Source: Oscillospiraceae bacterium
Lineage (GTDB): Bacteria > Bacillota > Clostridia > Oscillospirales > CAG-272
Direction: 5' to 3'
Assembly: GCA_015063625.1 (NCBI GenBank)
Contig: SVTT01000001.1
Span: 124,001-188,000 of the forward strand
Length of the DNA: 64,000 nucleotides
Part shown: positions 8,701 through 17,391 of the stretch, piece by piece
How the letters are laid out: every line of letters begins with the position of its first letter
Position numbering within the stretch: position 1 is the first letter of the stretch
The notes under the pieces: generated by a model
What the model was told of the DNA's origin: nothing
Database searches by the model: none
The model's input: the letters and a program-made list of their open reading frames with translations, nothing else
Position numbers and translations under genes: made by a program

Positions 8701-8739
8701 GAACAGGGCGTTTGCAAGTGCAAACGCCCTGTTCTTTTC
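8701..8739 (+). terminator. Terminator of rplS
   Basis: 16-bp perfect stem GAACAGGGCGTTTGCA (8701-8716) with 8719-8734 and an AG loop, then TTTTC. Confidence 0.88.
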
Positions 8740-8804
8740 AATTTGTTCTTTCATCAAACTGGCGCAGTAATTGGTTTGGCGCTATTCTGCTCTTTATCGC
8801 AAAA

Positions 8805-8860
8805 AGAAAAAATCAAAGGGCACCTGCATTGCAGGTGCCCTTTTTGACCGCTTTGCGGTC
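8805..8860 (-). terminator. Hairpin pair between rplS and pckG, terminator for pckG
   Basis: Reading from pckG, GACCGC-TTT-GCGGTC (8846-8860) comes first, then a 14-bp inverted repeat (8815-8828 with 8830-8843). On the minus strand the second stem is followed by GATTTTTTCTTTTT, on the plus strand by TTTTTG at its right edge, so the larger stem can terminate both ways. Confidence 0.85.
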
Positions 8861-8865
8861 AGAAA

Positions 8866-10653
8866 TCAGCCAAGTCTCTTTTCAAGAGCAGCAAGCTCCT
8901 CGTACATGGTTGCGGGAACAGCGTCGCCGACCTGTGCGTAGAACTCCTTGATGTTGGCAACGTCAGCCTTCCAGGACTCAACGTCAACCGAAAGCAGATC
9001 ACGGATGGTATCGATGGTCACATCCTTCAGACCCTCGATGTTGATATCCTCAGCCTTGGGAACGTAGCCGATTGCAGTTTCAACAGCATCAACCTTATCC
9101 TCGCAGCGAGCCAGGATCCAGAGAAGGACGCGCATGTTGTCGCCGAAGCCGGGCCAGATGAAGTGCCCCTCGTCATCGGTGCGGAACCAGTTTACGTGGA
9201 AGATCTTGGGAGGATTGGGGATCATCTTGCCCATATCGAGCCAGTGCTGCCAGTAGTCACCCATGTTGTAACCAACGAAGGGACGCATAGCCATGGGGTC
9301 ACGGCGAACCACACCGACAGCGCCTGCGGCTGCTGCAGTGGTCTCGGAAGCCATGATGGAGCCGACGAATGCACCATGCTGCCAGTTGAAGGACTGGTAA
9401 ACCAGGGGAGCAGTCTTTGCGCGGCGACCGCCAAAGACGATTGCCGACACAGGAACGCCCTTCAGGCTGTTAAACTCGGGAGAGATGCAGGGGCAGTTCT
9501 TGGCAAGAGCAGTGAAGCGGGAGTTGGGATGAGCACCGCAGGTGGACTTATCCTTCTTATCGAACTTGGTGCAGTCCCAAGGATTGCCCTTCCAGTCGAT
9601 GGCATTGCCGGGCTGAGGAGGATTGTCGTTGAGACCCTCCCACCAAACGGTGTTGTTCTTGGTGTCATGCACAACGTTGGTGAAGATGGTGTCGCGCAGG
9701 CAGGTGTGCAGTGCGTTGGGGTTGGACTTCTCGTTGGTGCCGGGAGCAACGCCGAAGAAGCCGTTCTCGGGGTTGACGGCGTAGAGCTTGCCATCCTCCT
9801 TGTTCAGACGGATCCAAGCGATATCGTCGCCGACGCACCATACCTTGTAGCCCTGCTTCTTGAAGATTTCGGGCGGGATCAGCATGGCGAGGTTGGTCTT
9901 ACCGCAAGCAGAGGGGAAAGCGGCGGTCACGTACTTCACGTCACCGTTGGGGTACTCAACGCCCAGAATGAGCATGTGCTCAGCCATCCAGCCTTCCTTG
10001 CGACCGAGGTAAGAAGCGATGCGGAGTGCGAAGCACTTCTTGCCCAGCAGAACGTTTCCGCCGTAGCCGGAGTTGACCGACATGATGGTGTTGTCCTGGG
10101 GGAAGTGGGTGATATAGCGGTTCTCCTCGTCGATATCAGCCTTTGCGTGCAGACCCTTGATATAATCAGGGCTGTCGCCGAGAGCCTCAAGCACGTTGGT
10201 GCCGACGCGGGTCATGATCAGCATGTTGAGAACGACGTAGATGGAGTCGGTCAGCTCGATGCCGTACTTTGCAAAGTCAGAGCCAACAACGCCCATGGAG
10301 TAGGGGATCACGTACATGGTGCGACCCTTCATAGAACCGGTGTAGAGCTTCTTGAGCTTGGCATACATCTCATCAGGAGCCATCCAGTTGTTGATGTTGC
10401 CTGCCTCCTCCTTGGTGGGAGTGCAGATATAGGTTCTGCCCTCAACACGGGCAACGTCGTTCACGGCGGTGCGGTGCAGGTAGCAGTTGGGGAGAAGATC
10501 TTGGTTCAGCTTGATCATCTCGCCGGTTGCGCAAGCTTCAGCGCGGAGTGCCTCTGCCTGCTCTTCGGTGCCGTCGATCCAAACGATCTTGTCGGGCTTG
10601 GTCATCGCGGCCATTTCGTCGATCCAGGACAAAACATACTTGTTGTTGGTCAT
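8866..10653 (-). CDS. pckG: Phosphoenolpyruvate carboxykinase, GTP type
   Basis: Interconverts oxaloacetate + GTP and phosphoenolpyruvate + CO2 + GDP; used in gluconeogenesis, and in many gut anaerobes run in the carboxylating direction. 595 residues, as expected for the GTP class and longer than the ATP class. The kinase-1a loop FPSACGKTNLAML is intact (~285-297), with VGDDIAWI, FGGRRAKTAPLVYQ, MRPFVGYNMGDYWQHW and NWFRTDDEGHFIWPGFGDN, all GTP-PEPCK signatures. ATG is preceded by GAGGAG on the minus strand and a TTGCAA/TAAAAT promoter lies about 60 bases upstream. Monocistronic. Confidence 0.96.
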   Translation of the reverse strand: MTNNKYVLSWIDEMAAMTKPDKIVWIDGTEEQAEALRAEACATGEMIKLNQDLLPNCYLHRTAVNDVARVEGRTYICTPTKEEAGNINNWMAPDEMYAKLKKLYTGSMKGRTMYVIPYSMGVVGSDFAKYGIELTDSIYVVLNMLIMTRVGTNVLEALGDSPDYIKGLHAKADIDEENRYITHFPQDNTIMSVNSGYGGNVLLGKKCFALRIASYLGRKEGWMAEHMLILGVEYPNGDVKYVTAAFPSACGKTNLAMLIPPEIFKKQGYKVWCVGDDIAWIRLNKEDGKLYAVNPENGFFGVAPGTNEKSNPNALHTCLRDTIFTNVVHDTKNNTVWWEGLNDNPPQPGNAIDWKGNPWDCTKFDKKDKSTCGAHPNSRFTALAKNCPCISPEFNSLKGVPVSAIVFGGRRAKTAPLVYQSFNWQHGAFVGSIMASETTAAAAGAVGVVRRDPMAMRPFVGYNMGDYWQHWLDMGKMIPNPPKIFHVNWFRTDDEGHFIWPGFGDNMRVLLWILARCEDKVDAVETAIGYVPKAEDINIEGLKDVTIDTIRDLLSVDVESWKADVANIKEFYAQVGDAVPATMYEELAALEKRLG

Positions 10654-10707
10654 AATTTACATCTCCTCATGAATTTGGGAATGCTGTTAATTTTTTTACC
10701 CGTAATA

Positions 10708-10736
10708 ATTTTACTACACTTTTGCACAATTTGCAA
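10708..10736 (-). promoter_or_regulatory. Promoter of pckG
   Basis: On the minus strand TTGCAA (10736-10731), 17-base spacer, TAAAAT (10713-10708). The rest of the interval 10654-10862 is AT-rich and holds only a weak TGCAAG/CTTGCA inverted repeat downstream of the spoVB-like gene. Confidence 0.7.
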
Positions 10737-10862
10737 TAGAAACTTTCAAAGGTTACAGATTGTTAACAACTTTATCTCGTGAATAAGGTAAATACTACAT
10801 TTATCTATATACCTTTTTGCAAGATTGAAAACAAAAACTTGCATTTTTGATAAAAAACATCT

Positions 10863-12428
10863 TCATTTTGCCTTTCTTATATAGGATTGCCGCCAATCAA
10901 GCGAGGAAACCAACCATTTTCTTTCATTTTTTCCAAGCGCTCCTGTGCAAAACAGCAGAACAATGTACAGAAGGGAAACGCATATAATGTGCAGTGTCAG
11001 TATCCCCCCGTTTTGATATCTTAAAACAGGACCCGAAAGAGAAACGAGCAGGTGTGTGATGGCGGTGGCGCCGACAATCGACAGCAAGGGGCGGAAGATC
11101 AGCTGAGTGATCCGCGGACGGAAGCCGCTGACGCGCAAGAGCCTGCAAACGCTGAGTGCGGCGTTGAGGATCTCGGTAATATAGATGGTCAACAGATAGC
11201 CGTCGATCCCTATCAGCGGCACCAGGATCCACACTGCAATCACAGAAACAAAGGCATCCAGAATATTCACGTTCATGGAGTAGACCTGCTCGCCGAGACC
11301 CTTCAGGAGCGCGTCGGTGGCGGTGTCGAGATACATGATGGGGATCAGCGGTGCAAGCCGACGGATAAAGTATGCAACCTCCTTGCTGTCATACAGCACG
11401 CCGCCAAGCTCTCCCGAAAGCAGCATCATGACCCCTGCAACACCGATGGAAAAAAGCAGTGCCATTTGGTAGACTCTGCCCGCGATATAACGGATCTCCA
11501 CACGGTTGTCAGATGCCTGTTGCTCGGTAATTTCCGGTATTAAAAGTGAAGAAAAAGAGGAGAGAATGGCGGCAGGATATAAGACCACCGGCAACGCCAT
11601 GCTGTGCAGCGCGCCATAAGAGGCGAGCGCGGCGGAATTTCCTGCTCCATAGGCTATAAGCCCTTTTGGAATTAAAATGTGTTCTATTGTTAGTAAACCA
11701 GACCGCATATATGCACTGATGGCAACGGGGAGAGCAATGGCGGACACCTTGACTGCCGCACCGCTTTTTTGCTGTCTGACGCCTTTGAAATGTCGCTTGT
11801 CAAACAAATAAAAAATGCTGTTCAGTAACAACGAAAAGATTTCTGCCACCGCGCCGCCGAGCAGGATGGCAAGCACGCTTCCTTCGATGGTGCCGGGTGC
11901 AACAGCTACCAGCAGATAGCCCGTGCAGGTGATCTTGACCGCCTGCTCGGCAACACCTGCCGCTGCATTTTTGTAGGCGCGCCTGACTGCGGTAAAATAA
12001 CCGTTCAGCACTGAGGTGAGCGCAATGGGGATCAGGGTAAAGGACAGCATGTAGAAGGCGCGCACCGTACGCACGTCCTTTAAGATCAGTATGCCGATCG
12101 GACGGGCAAACAAAAAGAGAAGCACCGTGGCAAGCAGACCGAAGCCGCCTGCGTAGGACAGTGTAGCGATCAGACAGCGTCGGTTTTCCGCTCCCTTGCT
12201 TTTTTGCAGTCGCTCGGCAAAAATGCGAACGGTGGCAAGATGGATCCCCGAGGTTGCCAGAGTGACGGCAAAGTTATAAACTCCCGAGATCAGGGACAAA
12301 AGCCCCATTGCCTCTGCTCCGACCTTATCCGAAACGTACACGTTAAAGCTGACGCTGACGGTTCGCATCAGCAGCGTTACCAGCGTGAGCAGCAATGCGT
12401 TATAGAAATACTGTTGCTTGGTTTTCAT
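10863..12428 (-). CDS. SpoVB-like polysaccharide/lipid flippase (stage V sporulation protein B family)
   Basis: 521 residues with about 13-14 membrane spans, MOP flippase superfamily. The N-terminal third (FYNALLLTLVTLLMRTVSV, GLLSLISGVYNFAVTLATSG, HLATVRIFAE) and the middle LIPEITEQQASDN follow the SpoVB/MurJ-like pattern. In Bacillus subtilis SpoVB is needed for spore cortex formation, and paralogs such as YtgP are lipid II flippases, so the role could be sporulation or vegetative wall synthesis. Minus-strand ATG is preceded by GAGGTG. No clear sigma-E promoter is visible upstream. The family call is firm; the specific SpoVB role is inferred. Confidence 0.85.
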   Translation of the reverse strand: MKTKQQYFYNALLLTLVTLLMRTVSVSFNVYVSDKVGAEAMGLLSLISGVYNFAVTLATSGIHLATVRIFAERLQKSKGAENRRCLIATLSYAGGFGLLATVLLFLFARPIGILILKDVRTVRAFYMLSFTLIPIALTSVLNGYFTAVRRAYKNAAAGVAEQAVKITCTGYLLVAVAPGTIEGSVLAILLGGAVAEIFSLLLNSIFYLFDKRHFKGVRQQKSGAAVKVSAIALPVAISAYMRSGLLTIEHILIPKGLIAYGAGNSAALASYGALHSMALPVVLYPAAILSSFSSLLIPEITEQQASDNRVEIRYIAGRVYQMALLFSIGVAGVMMLLSGELGGVLYDSKEVAYFIRRLAPLIPIMYLDTATDALLKGLGEQVYSMNVNILDAFVSVIAVWILVPLIGIDGYLLTIYITEILNAALSVCRLLRVSGFRPRITQLIFRPLLSIVGATAITHLLVSLSGPVLRYQNGGILTLHIICVSLLYIVLLFCTGALGKNERKWLVSSLDWRQSYIRKAK

Positions 12429-12485
12429 GGCTTCACCTCATGGTAATCTATTCCGAAAAAACTTTTTTTAGCACCGAAAACCCTC

Positions 12486-12514
12486 TTTACAAATTCCACA
12501 AAATGTGTTAACAT
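12486..12514 (+). promoter_or_regulatory. Promoter of the cytidylate-kinase-like gene
   Basis: TTTACA (12486-12491), 17-base spacer, TAACAT (12509-12514). Confidence 0.65.
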
Positions 12515-12553
12515 ATGGTTAACAGCATGAATGACCCGAAGGGAGGAATTCTC

Positions 12554-13198
12554 ATGGCAAAAAAATTAGCGATCACCATCGGTCGTCAGTATGGCAGCGG
12601 CGGACGCGACATCGGAAAACGGGTAGGCGAGCTGCTCGGCTTCCGTGTTTACGACAAGGAGCTTTTGTTTATGGCGGCACAGAAAAACGGTGTAAATCCC
12701 GATTATCTTCGCCGCGTGGACGAAAAGGCGACCAACAGTCTTCTTTACACGCTGGCGCTCGGCTCCTCTCTTTACGGTGCCAGAAATCTCGGGATCGACG
12801 TTCCGATCAACGATCAGCTTTTTATGACACAGACCGAGATCATCAAATCCGCCGCCGAGGAGGAGTCCTGTGTGTTTATCGGTCGCTGTGCCGATTACGT
12901 ATTGCGAAATCATCCGAACCGCATCAGCTTTTTTATTTACGCCGATAAGGAGGCGCGCATCGCACGCGTTTGCAAGGAGGAGGAGGTTGACCGCGACGAG
13001 GCGATCAGCCTGATGAATAAGAACGATAAGCGACGCATTAATTACTACAATTTCTACACGGGACAGAAGTGGGGTAAATTCGAGAATTATCATCTTTCGG
13101 TCAATAGCTCCTTGCTCGGCATCGAGGGAACAGCGCAAATGATTGCAGACATTGCTAAGATCTATGTTTCCGAAAGTGAAGATGACAAGCGAATTTGA
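12554..13198 (+). CDS. Cytidylate kinase-like family protein
   Basis: 214-residue P-loop kinase of the cytidylate kinase-like family (Pfam Cytidylate_kin2 type). The N-terminal GRQYGSGGRDIGKRV is the characteristic phosphate-binding loop of this family; CVFIGRCADYVLRN and the lid-like RRINYYNFYTGQKWG also fit. These proteins are widespread in clostridia and differ from Cmk; the true substrate is not established. ATG 12554 follows GGGAGG; an upstream in-frame GTG or ATG (12515, 12527) would start inside the predicted transcript start region. The gene stands alone between its own promoter and the rubredoxin promoter. Confidence 0.85.
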   Translation: MAKKLAITIGRQYGSGGRDIGKRVGELLGFRVYDKELLFMAAQKNGVNPDYLRRVDEKATNSLLYTLALGSSLYGARNLGIDVPINDQLFMTQTEIIKSAAEEESCVFIGRCADYVLRNHPNRISFFIYADKEARIARVCKEEEVDRDEAISLMNKNDKRRINYYNFYTGQKWGKFENYHLSVNSSLLGIEGTAQMIADIAKIYVSESEDDKRI

Positions 13199-13256
13199 CA
13201 GAAAAGCGACTTTTTTGTCGTGTTCCAAAAAAATTTTCAAATAGCCAAAAATCCAC

Positions 13257-13285
13257 TTGACAAGACATGCCTTGCCGATTATGAT
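13257..13285 (+). promoter_or_regulatory. Promoter of the rubredoxin gene
   Basis: TTGACA (13257-13262), 17-base spacer, TATGAT (13280-13285). Confidence 0.82.
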
Positions 13286-13323
13286 ATATAGTGCAAAAAA
13301 TAGTGGCTGAGGAGGTTATCAGA

Positions 13324-13509
13324 ATGGCACTTTACGTATGTGCACTTTGCGGTTATGAGTACGATCCGCAGAACGGCGACCCCGATAACGGAATTGAAGA
13401 GGGGACGGAATTTGAAGATTTGCCGGAGTCCTATATCTGCCCCCTGTGCGGCGCCTCGAAGGAGGATTTCGAACGCATGGGCGACGATGCGGACGATGTG
13501 AACACTTGA
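13324..13509 (+). CDS. Rubredoxin
   Basis: Small iron protein (61 residues) that carries single electrons, often to oxygen or peroxide reductases in anaerobes. The four cysteines that bind iron are all present: [11 protein letters not shown] and [13 protein letters not shown], with the standard [17 protein letters not shown] linker. ATG 13324 is preceded by GAGGAGG; an in-frame start at 13291 would lie almost on the -10 box. The last ~10 residues are acidic (GDDADDVNT). Own promoter and terminator; no partner reductase is nearby. Confidence 0.95.
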   Translation: MALYVCALCGYEYDPQNGDPDNGIEEGTEFEDLPESYICPLCGASKEDFERMGDDADDVNT

Positions 13510-13519
13510 GCTGTCAGAT

Positions 13520-13557
13520 AAAAAAGGACCGCTGCGCGCAGGCAGCGGTCCTTTTTT
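13520..13557 (+). terminator. Terminator of rubredoxin
   Basis: GGACCGCTGC (13526-13535) with GCAGCGGTCC (13542-13551), loop GCGCAG, flanked by an A run and TTTTTT. Confidence 0.92.
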
Positions 13558-13610
13558 ATGCAATAAATGTTCGTCTATGCAAAAAAATATACGCATATTC
13601 ATTTTTTATA

Positions 13611-13639
13611 TTGACAATGCCAAGTAAAAAGTTTATAAT
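13611..13639 (+). promoter_or_regulatory. Consensus sigma-A promoter of the nusB operon
   Basis: TTGACA (13611-13616), 17-base spacer, TATAAT (13634-13639): a perfect consensus. It probably drives the run of overlapping genes from nusB to ybaK. Confidence 0.92.
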
Positions 13640-13675
13640 AATATATATTATTTATATCAAAAGGATGTTAACGGT

Positions 13676-14089
13676 ATGAACAGAAGGGAAGCTCGCGAGG
13701 CGGTGTTCGAATTGCTTTTTGAAACCGAATTCAAGCAGGATGAGGAAAGAGAAGGGATCTTCAATCTCTCCACTGTCAATCGAGAGATCGAGGAGGACGA
13801 TTATATCAAGACGACATATTTCGGCGTATGCGCACATACCGAGGAGCTTGATGCGCTGATCGGCAAGCACGCGAGGGGATGGAAAACAACGCGCATTTCG
13901 CGTGTTTCCCGTTCGATCCTTCGCCTCTCGATCTATGAAATGCTCTATTGCAAGGATATTCCGGTCAATGTGTCGATCAATGAGGCGATCGAGCTTTCCA
14001 AGAAGTTTGACGAGGAGAGTGCAAAGGCGTTTATCAACGGCATTTTGAACAGCGCCAAAAACGAGATCGAAGGGAATGCCAATGCTTAA
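13676..14089 (+). CDS. nusB: Transcription antitermination factor NusB
   Basis: RNA-binding protein that joins NusE (S10) on boxA to keep RNA polymerase processive, mainly on rRNA operons. 137 residues, the normal size. Family features: RREAREAVFELLFETEF at the start, then TRISRVSRSILRLSIYEML and VSINEAIELSKKFDEESAKAFINGILN at the end. First gene of the operon; its stop codon overlaps the start of the TsaD-like gene. The usual clostridial and Bacillus order nusB-folD-xseA is altered, with the TsaD-like gene in the folD place. Confidence 0.96.
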   Translation: MNRREAREAVFELLFETEFKQDEEREGIFNLSTVNREIEEDDYIKTTYFGVCAHTEELDALIGKHARGWKTTRISRVSRSILRLSIYEMLYCKDIPVNVSINEAIELSKKFDEESAKAFINGILNSAKNEIEGNANA

Positions 14090-15038
14090 AAAATGCTACA
14101 TCGGCATTGATACAAGCAATTATACTACCTCTCTTTCCGCAGTGGATGAGAGAGGTGAGGTGCTTGTGAATCTGAAGGCGCCCTTGCCTGTAAAGGAGGG
14201 AGCGTGCGGACTGCGTCAGAGTGATGCCGTCTTTGCGCACGTCAAGCATATTCCCTTGCTGATGAGAAGGCTTCAAGAGGCGCTGGAGGGCTACACTCCC
14301 GTTGCGGTGGGCGTTTCGGCACGTCCCCGCGATGCGGCGGATTCCTATATGCCCTGCTTTTTGTCGGGCGTAGCGGCGGCGGAGTCCTTTGCGGCCGGCA
14401 TGGGACTTCCCGTTTACACCTTTTCGCATCAGAACGGACACGTAATGGCAGCCCTGATGTCCTCGGGCGGTGCCGAGCGTCTTTTCGGACGTGCGTTCGG
14501 TGCGTTTCACGTGTCGGGCGGTACTACGGAGATGCTCCTCGTGACCCCGAGAGGGAAGGATTTTGACATTTCCCTTGTCGGCGAGAGTGCCGATCTTCAC
14601 GCAGGACAGGCGATCGACCGCATCGGCGTCGCCATGGGGCTTTCCTTTCCGTGCGGGCCCGCACTGGAGCAGCTTGCTGCCCAAAACCAATCACCCGTTC
14701 CGCGTCCCCGCGTTTCGGTCACGGGGGGTGTTTGCCATCTGTCGGGACTTGAAAATCTTGCCCTCAAGCTTTATCGCGAAAGCGGTGACGCTCGGCTGAC
14801 TGCCGCCTATGTTCTTGCGTTTTTGGCAGAAACCCTGACGCGGATGGCGCGGCATTTTCGCGAGGAGCATCGGGACCTGCCGTTGCTTTTTGCGGGAGGC
14901 GTGATGAGCAATCGGATCATTGCCGATACGCTGAAAAGAGATCTGGGGGGCGAGATCCTTTTTGCAGAGCCGGCGTTTTCCGCCGATAATGCTGCGGGCA
15001 TTGCTTATCTTTGCCGCGCACGTGCATCGGAACATTGA
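14082..15038 (+). CDS. TsaD-like (Kae1/Qri7 family) paralog, peptidase M22-type
   Basis: 318-residue ASKHA-fold protein of the Kae1/TsaD family, often annotated as an O-sialoglycoprotein endopeptidase. Seen are YIGIDTSNYTTSLS at the N-terminus, the metal-site pair in SHQNGH (H116 and H120), the phosphate loop FHVSGGTTEMLL, LHAGQAIDRIGVAMGL and the C-terminal FAGGVMSN and FSADNAAGIAY. True TsaD makes t6A37 in tRNA with TsaB/TsaE; this copy is shorter and looks like the second clostridial paralog, whose role is not known. ATG 14082 is spaced seven bases from GAAGGG; ATG 14076 is closer and less likely. It overlaps nusB by eight bases. Confidence 0.85.
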   Translation: MLKKCYIGIDTSNYTTSLSAVDERGEVLVNLKAPLPVKEGACGLRQSDAVFAHVKHIPLLMRRLQEALEGYTPVAVGVSARPRDAADSYMPCFLSGVAAAESFAAGMGLPVYTFSHQNGHVMAALMSSGGAERLFGRAFGAFHVSGGTTEMLLVTPRGKDFDISLVGESADLHAGQAIDRIGVAMGLSFPCGPALEQLAAQNQSPVPRPRVSVTGGVCHLSGLENLALKLYRESGDARLTAAYVLAFLAETLTRMARHFREEHRDLPLLFAGGVMSNRIIADTLKRDLGGEILFAEPAFSADNAAGIAYLCRARASEH

Positions 15039-15056
15039 AAAAAGAAAGGAGCCGAC

Positions 15057-16268
15057 ATGGACGAGAATTTTCTTTCGGTCACTCAGCTGAATGAATATAT
15101 TCGCATGATGATGGACAGCAATCCCGTGCTTGTCGGGCTTCATGTCAAGGGTGAGATCTCCAATTTCACCAACCATTATAAAACAGGACATTTTTACTTT
15201 TCCCTGAAGGATGAAACGGGGCTGATCCGCGCCGTTATGTTCCGTTCCTCTGCGCAGCGTGTTCGCTTTGTACCGGAGAACGGGATGAAGGTGATTGTGC
15301 ACGGCAGGGTTACGGTGTTTCCGCGTGACGGTCAGTATCAGATCTACGTTGACGATATGCAGCCTGACGGCATCGGCGCACTGTATCTCGCCTTTGAGCA
15401 GCTGCGCAAGCGGCTTGCCGCCGAGGGATTGTTTGATCCCGATCGGAAAAAGCCCATTCCTGCATACCCCGAGCGCATCGGACTTGTGACCTCGCCCACG
15501 GGGGCGGCGGTACGGGACATGATCAAGGTCCTCGCCCGTCGGTTTCCTGCGGCAAGGGTCTATCTCTATCCTGCTCTGGTGCAGGGACAGGGCGCTGCCG
15601 AGTCGGTCTGCGCGGGTGTGCGGTTCTTTAATCGGCAGCTGCCCGTTGATGTCATGATCGTAGGCAGAGGCGGCGGATCGGCAGAGGACCTTTGGGCGTT
15701 TAACGACGAGGGGCTGGCGCGTACCGTTGCCGACTCCGCAGTTCCCGTGATCTCTGCGGTGGGACACGAAACCGATACCACCATTCTTGATTTTGCGGCT
15801 GATCTCCGCGCCCCCACTCCCTCTGCCGCGGCAGAGCTTGCCGTGCCCGATCGGGCGGAGCTTTGCGATCGGCTCTTGAAGCGGCGAGTGATGCTGACAG
15901 AGCGCCTTTCCGGAAGCCTGCGGCAGCGGCGCGCAGCGCTTGATCTGCTGTCCTCGGCAAGGAGCATGCGATCTCCTCTCGGATATCTGGAGGATCGTCG
16001 CATGCAGGTTGCCTACCTTGAGGATCGCACGCACCGCGCAAGTGCAGGTGCGATGACCGCGGCAAGGGCGAGCCTTTCTGCCATGTGCGGTCGCCTTGAG
16101 TCCTTGAATCCATTGAAGGTCCTGTCCCGTGGATATGCCGCGGTTTTTGATCACGAAAACGACACCGTCACCAAAAGCGCCTCGCTTGTCAAGGGACAGC
16201 GGGTCACCATCCGCTTTTTTGACGGAACGGCGGACGCCGAGATCCTCGGTGTTCGGGAAAGCGAGTAA
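15057..16268 (+). CDS. xseA: Exodeoxyribonuclease VII large subunit
   Basis: Catalytic subunit of exonuclease VII, which degrades single-stranded DNA to oligonucleotides in repair. 403 residues. N-terminal OB fold (LSVTQLNEYIRMMM to VHGRVTVFPRDGQYQIYVDDM), then the nuclease core with ERIGLVTSPTGAAVRDMI, VGRGGGSAEDLWAFNDE and VGHETDTTILDFAADLRAPT, then a helical coiled-coil region and a C-terminal LSRGYAAVFD segment. AAAGGAG precedes ATG. xseB follows three bases after the stop, so the two subunits are co-expressed. Confidence 0.97.
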   Translation: MDENFLSVTQLNEYIRMMMDSNPVLVGLHVKGEISNFTNHYKTGHFYFSLKDETGLIRAVMFRSSAQRVRFVPENGMKVIVHGRVTVFPRDGQYQIYVDDMQPDGIGALYLAFEQLRKRLAAEGLFDPDRKKPIPAYPERIGLVTSPTGAAVRDMIKVLARRFPAARVYLYPALVQGQGAAESVCAGVRFFNRQLPVDVMIVGRGGGSAEDLWAFNDEGLARTVADSAVPVISAVGHETDTTILDFAADLRAPTPSAAAELAVPDRAELCDRLLKRRVMLTERLSGSLRQRRAALDLLSSARSMRSPLGYLEDRRMQVAYLEDRTHRASAGAMTAARASLSAMCGRLESLNPLKVLSRGYAAVFDHENDTVTKSASLVKGQRVTIRFFDGTADAEILGVRESE

Positions 16269-16271
16269 CGT

Positions 16272-16505
16272 ATGAATGGGCAAAATATGAAATTTGAAGA
16301 GGCAATGGCGCGGCTGGAAGCAGTTGTGGAGCAGCTGGAAAAGAGCAACGTCGGTCTTGATGAATCGCTTGCGCTTTATGAGGAAGGAATGCGCCTGATC
16401 GGCTTTTGCAACAAAAAGCTTAATGATGCAGAGCAGCGTGTCGAGGCGGTTCGCCTTGAAAAAGAGGGCTTTACCACGGAGCCATTCGGAGAGGGCACGG
16501 TATGA
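16272..16505 (+). CDS. xseB: Exodeoxyribonuclease VII small subunit
   Basis: 77-residue helical protein that binds the large subunit. The family core is MKFEEAMARLEAVVEQLEKSNVGLDESLALYEEGMRLI in two halves: FEEAMARLEAVVEQLE then LDESLALYEEGM. It overlaps ispA by four bases (ATGA). Confidence 0.95.
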   Translation: MNGQNMKFEEAMARLEAVVEQLEKSNVGLDESLALYEEGMRLIGFCNKKLNDAEQRVEAVRLEKEGFTTEPFGEGTV

Positions 16506-17389
16506 CGGTCAAGGAACGGCTTCAGCAAAATGCGGCTTTGGTCGAGCGTGAGCTTGACCGATTGATGGCAAGGGAGGATGTCGATTTTTCCTATTTACTT
16601 GCCGCTGAGCGTTATTCACTGCTTGCACCGCGAGCCAAGCGCATCCGCCCCACACTGGTTCTTGAATTCTGCCGCATGCTCGGCGGCACGGATAAGGCGG
16701 CATTGCCCTTTGCGGCGGCGGTCGAGATGGTGCACACCTATTCGCTGATCCACGACGATCTTCCTTGCATGGATAACGACGATCTCCGACGTGGCAGACC
16801 TACCTGTCACAAGGAGTTTGACGAGGCGACCGCACTGCTTGCGGGGGATGGGCTTCTCACCCGTGCCTTCGGCTTGATTGCCGAAAACGATGCCGTGTCC
16901 CACGAGCAAGCCCTTGCAGCGGTGGCGGCGCTTTCGCGTGCCGCAGGCAGCTTTGGCATGATAGGAGGTCAGGTGATCGACCTGCGCGGCGAGCGCGAGC
17001 CACTCACCAAGGAAACGCTTTTAAAGCTGCACGCCCATAAAACAGGGGCGCTGATTGCCGTCAGTGCCGAGCTTGGCTGTCTTGCCGCAGGTGTCAGGCA
17101 GGGGGCGACGGAGATCGACGCAGCCTGTGCCTTCGCCAAGGGCGTGGGGCTTGCCTTTCAGATCGTTGACGACGTGCTGGATGCCACCTCCTCCACAGAG
17201 GAGCTCGGTAAGCCGGTCGGCTCCGATTCCAAGAGTCACAAGACCACGTTCTTAAGCTTTTATACGCCCGAGGAGGCGCTTTCCTATGCCCGCCGCGTCA
17301 GTGACGAGGCAAAAAAGGCTCTCTCTCAATTTGATCACGCCGATTTTTTGACGGCTCTTGCCGACTATCTGATCGACAGAAGGTGTTGA
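16502..17389 (+). CDS. ispA: Farnesyl/geranylgeranyl diphosphate synthase (polyprenyl synthetase)
   Basis: Trans-prenyltransferase that condenses dimethylallyl diphosphate with isopentenyl diphosphate. 295 residues, the size of IspA. The first aspartate-rich motif IHDDLPCMDNDDLRRGRPT and the second FQIVDDVLD are intact, with GKPVGSDSKSHKTTFLS after it. Chain length cannot be fixed by eye, though neighbours and length favour C15. In the classic order the DXP synthase gene dxs follows ispA; here a divergent PAP2 gene takes that place. Confidence 0.94.
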   Translation: MTVKERLQQNAALVERELDRLMAREDVDFSYLLAAERYSLLAPRAKRIRPTLVLEFCRMLGGTDKAALPFAAAVEMVHTYSLIHDDLPCMDNDDLRRGRPTCHKEFDEATALLAGDGLLTRAFGLIAENDAVSHEQALAAVAALSRAAGSFGMIGGQVIDLRGEREPLTKETLLKLHAHKTGALIAVSAELGCLAAGVRQGATEIDAACAFAKGVGLAFQIVDDVLDATSSTEELGKPVGSDSKSHKTTFLSFYTPEEALSYARRVSDEAKKALSQFDHADFLTALADYLIDRRC

Positions 17390-17391
17390 AT

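Noticed and set aside
9163-10782. 539-codon plus-strand reading antisense to pckG
   Set aside because: Antisense shadow without family motifs; pckG has intact catalytic motifs and a promoter.
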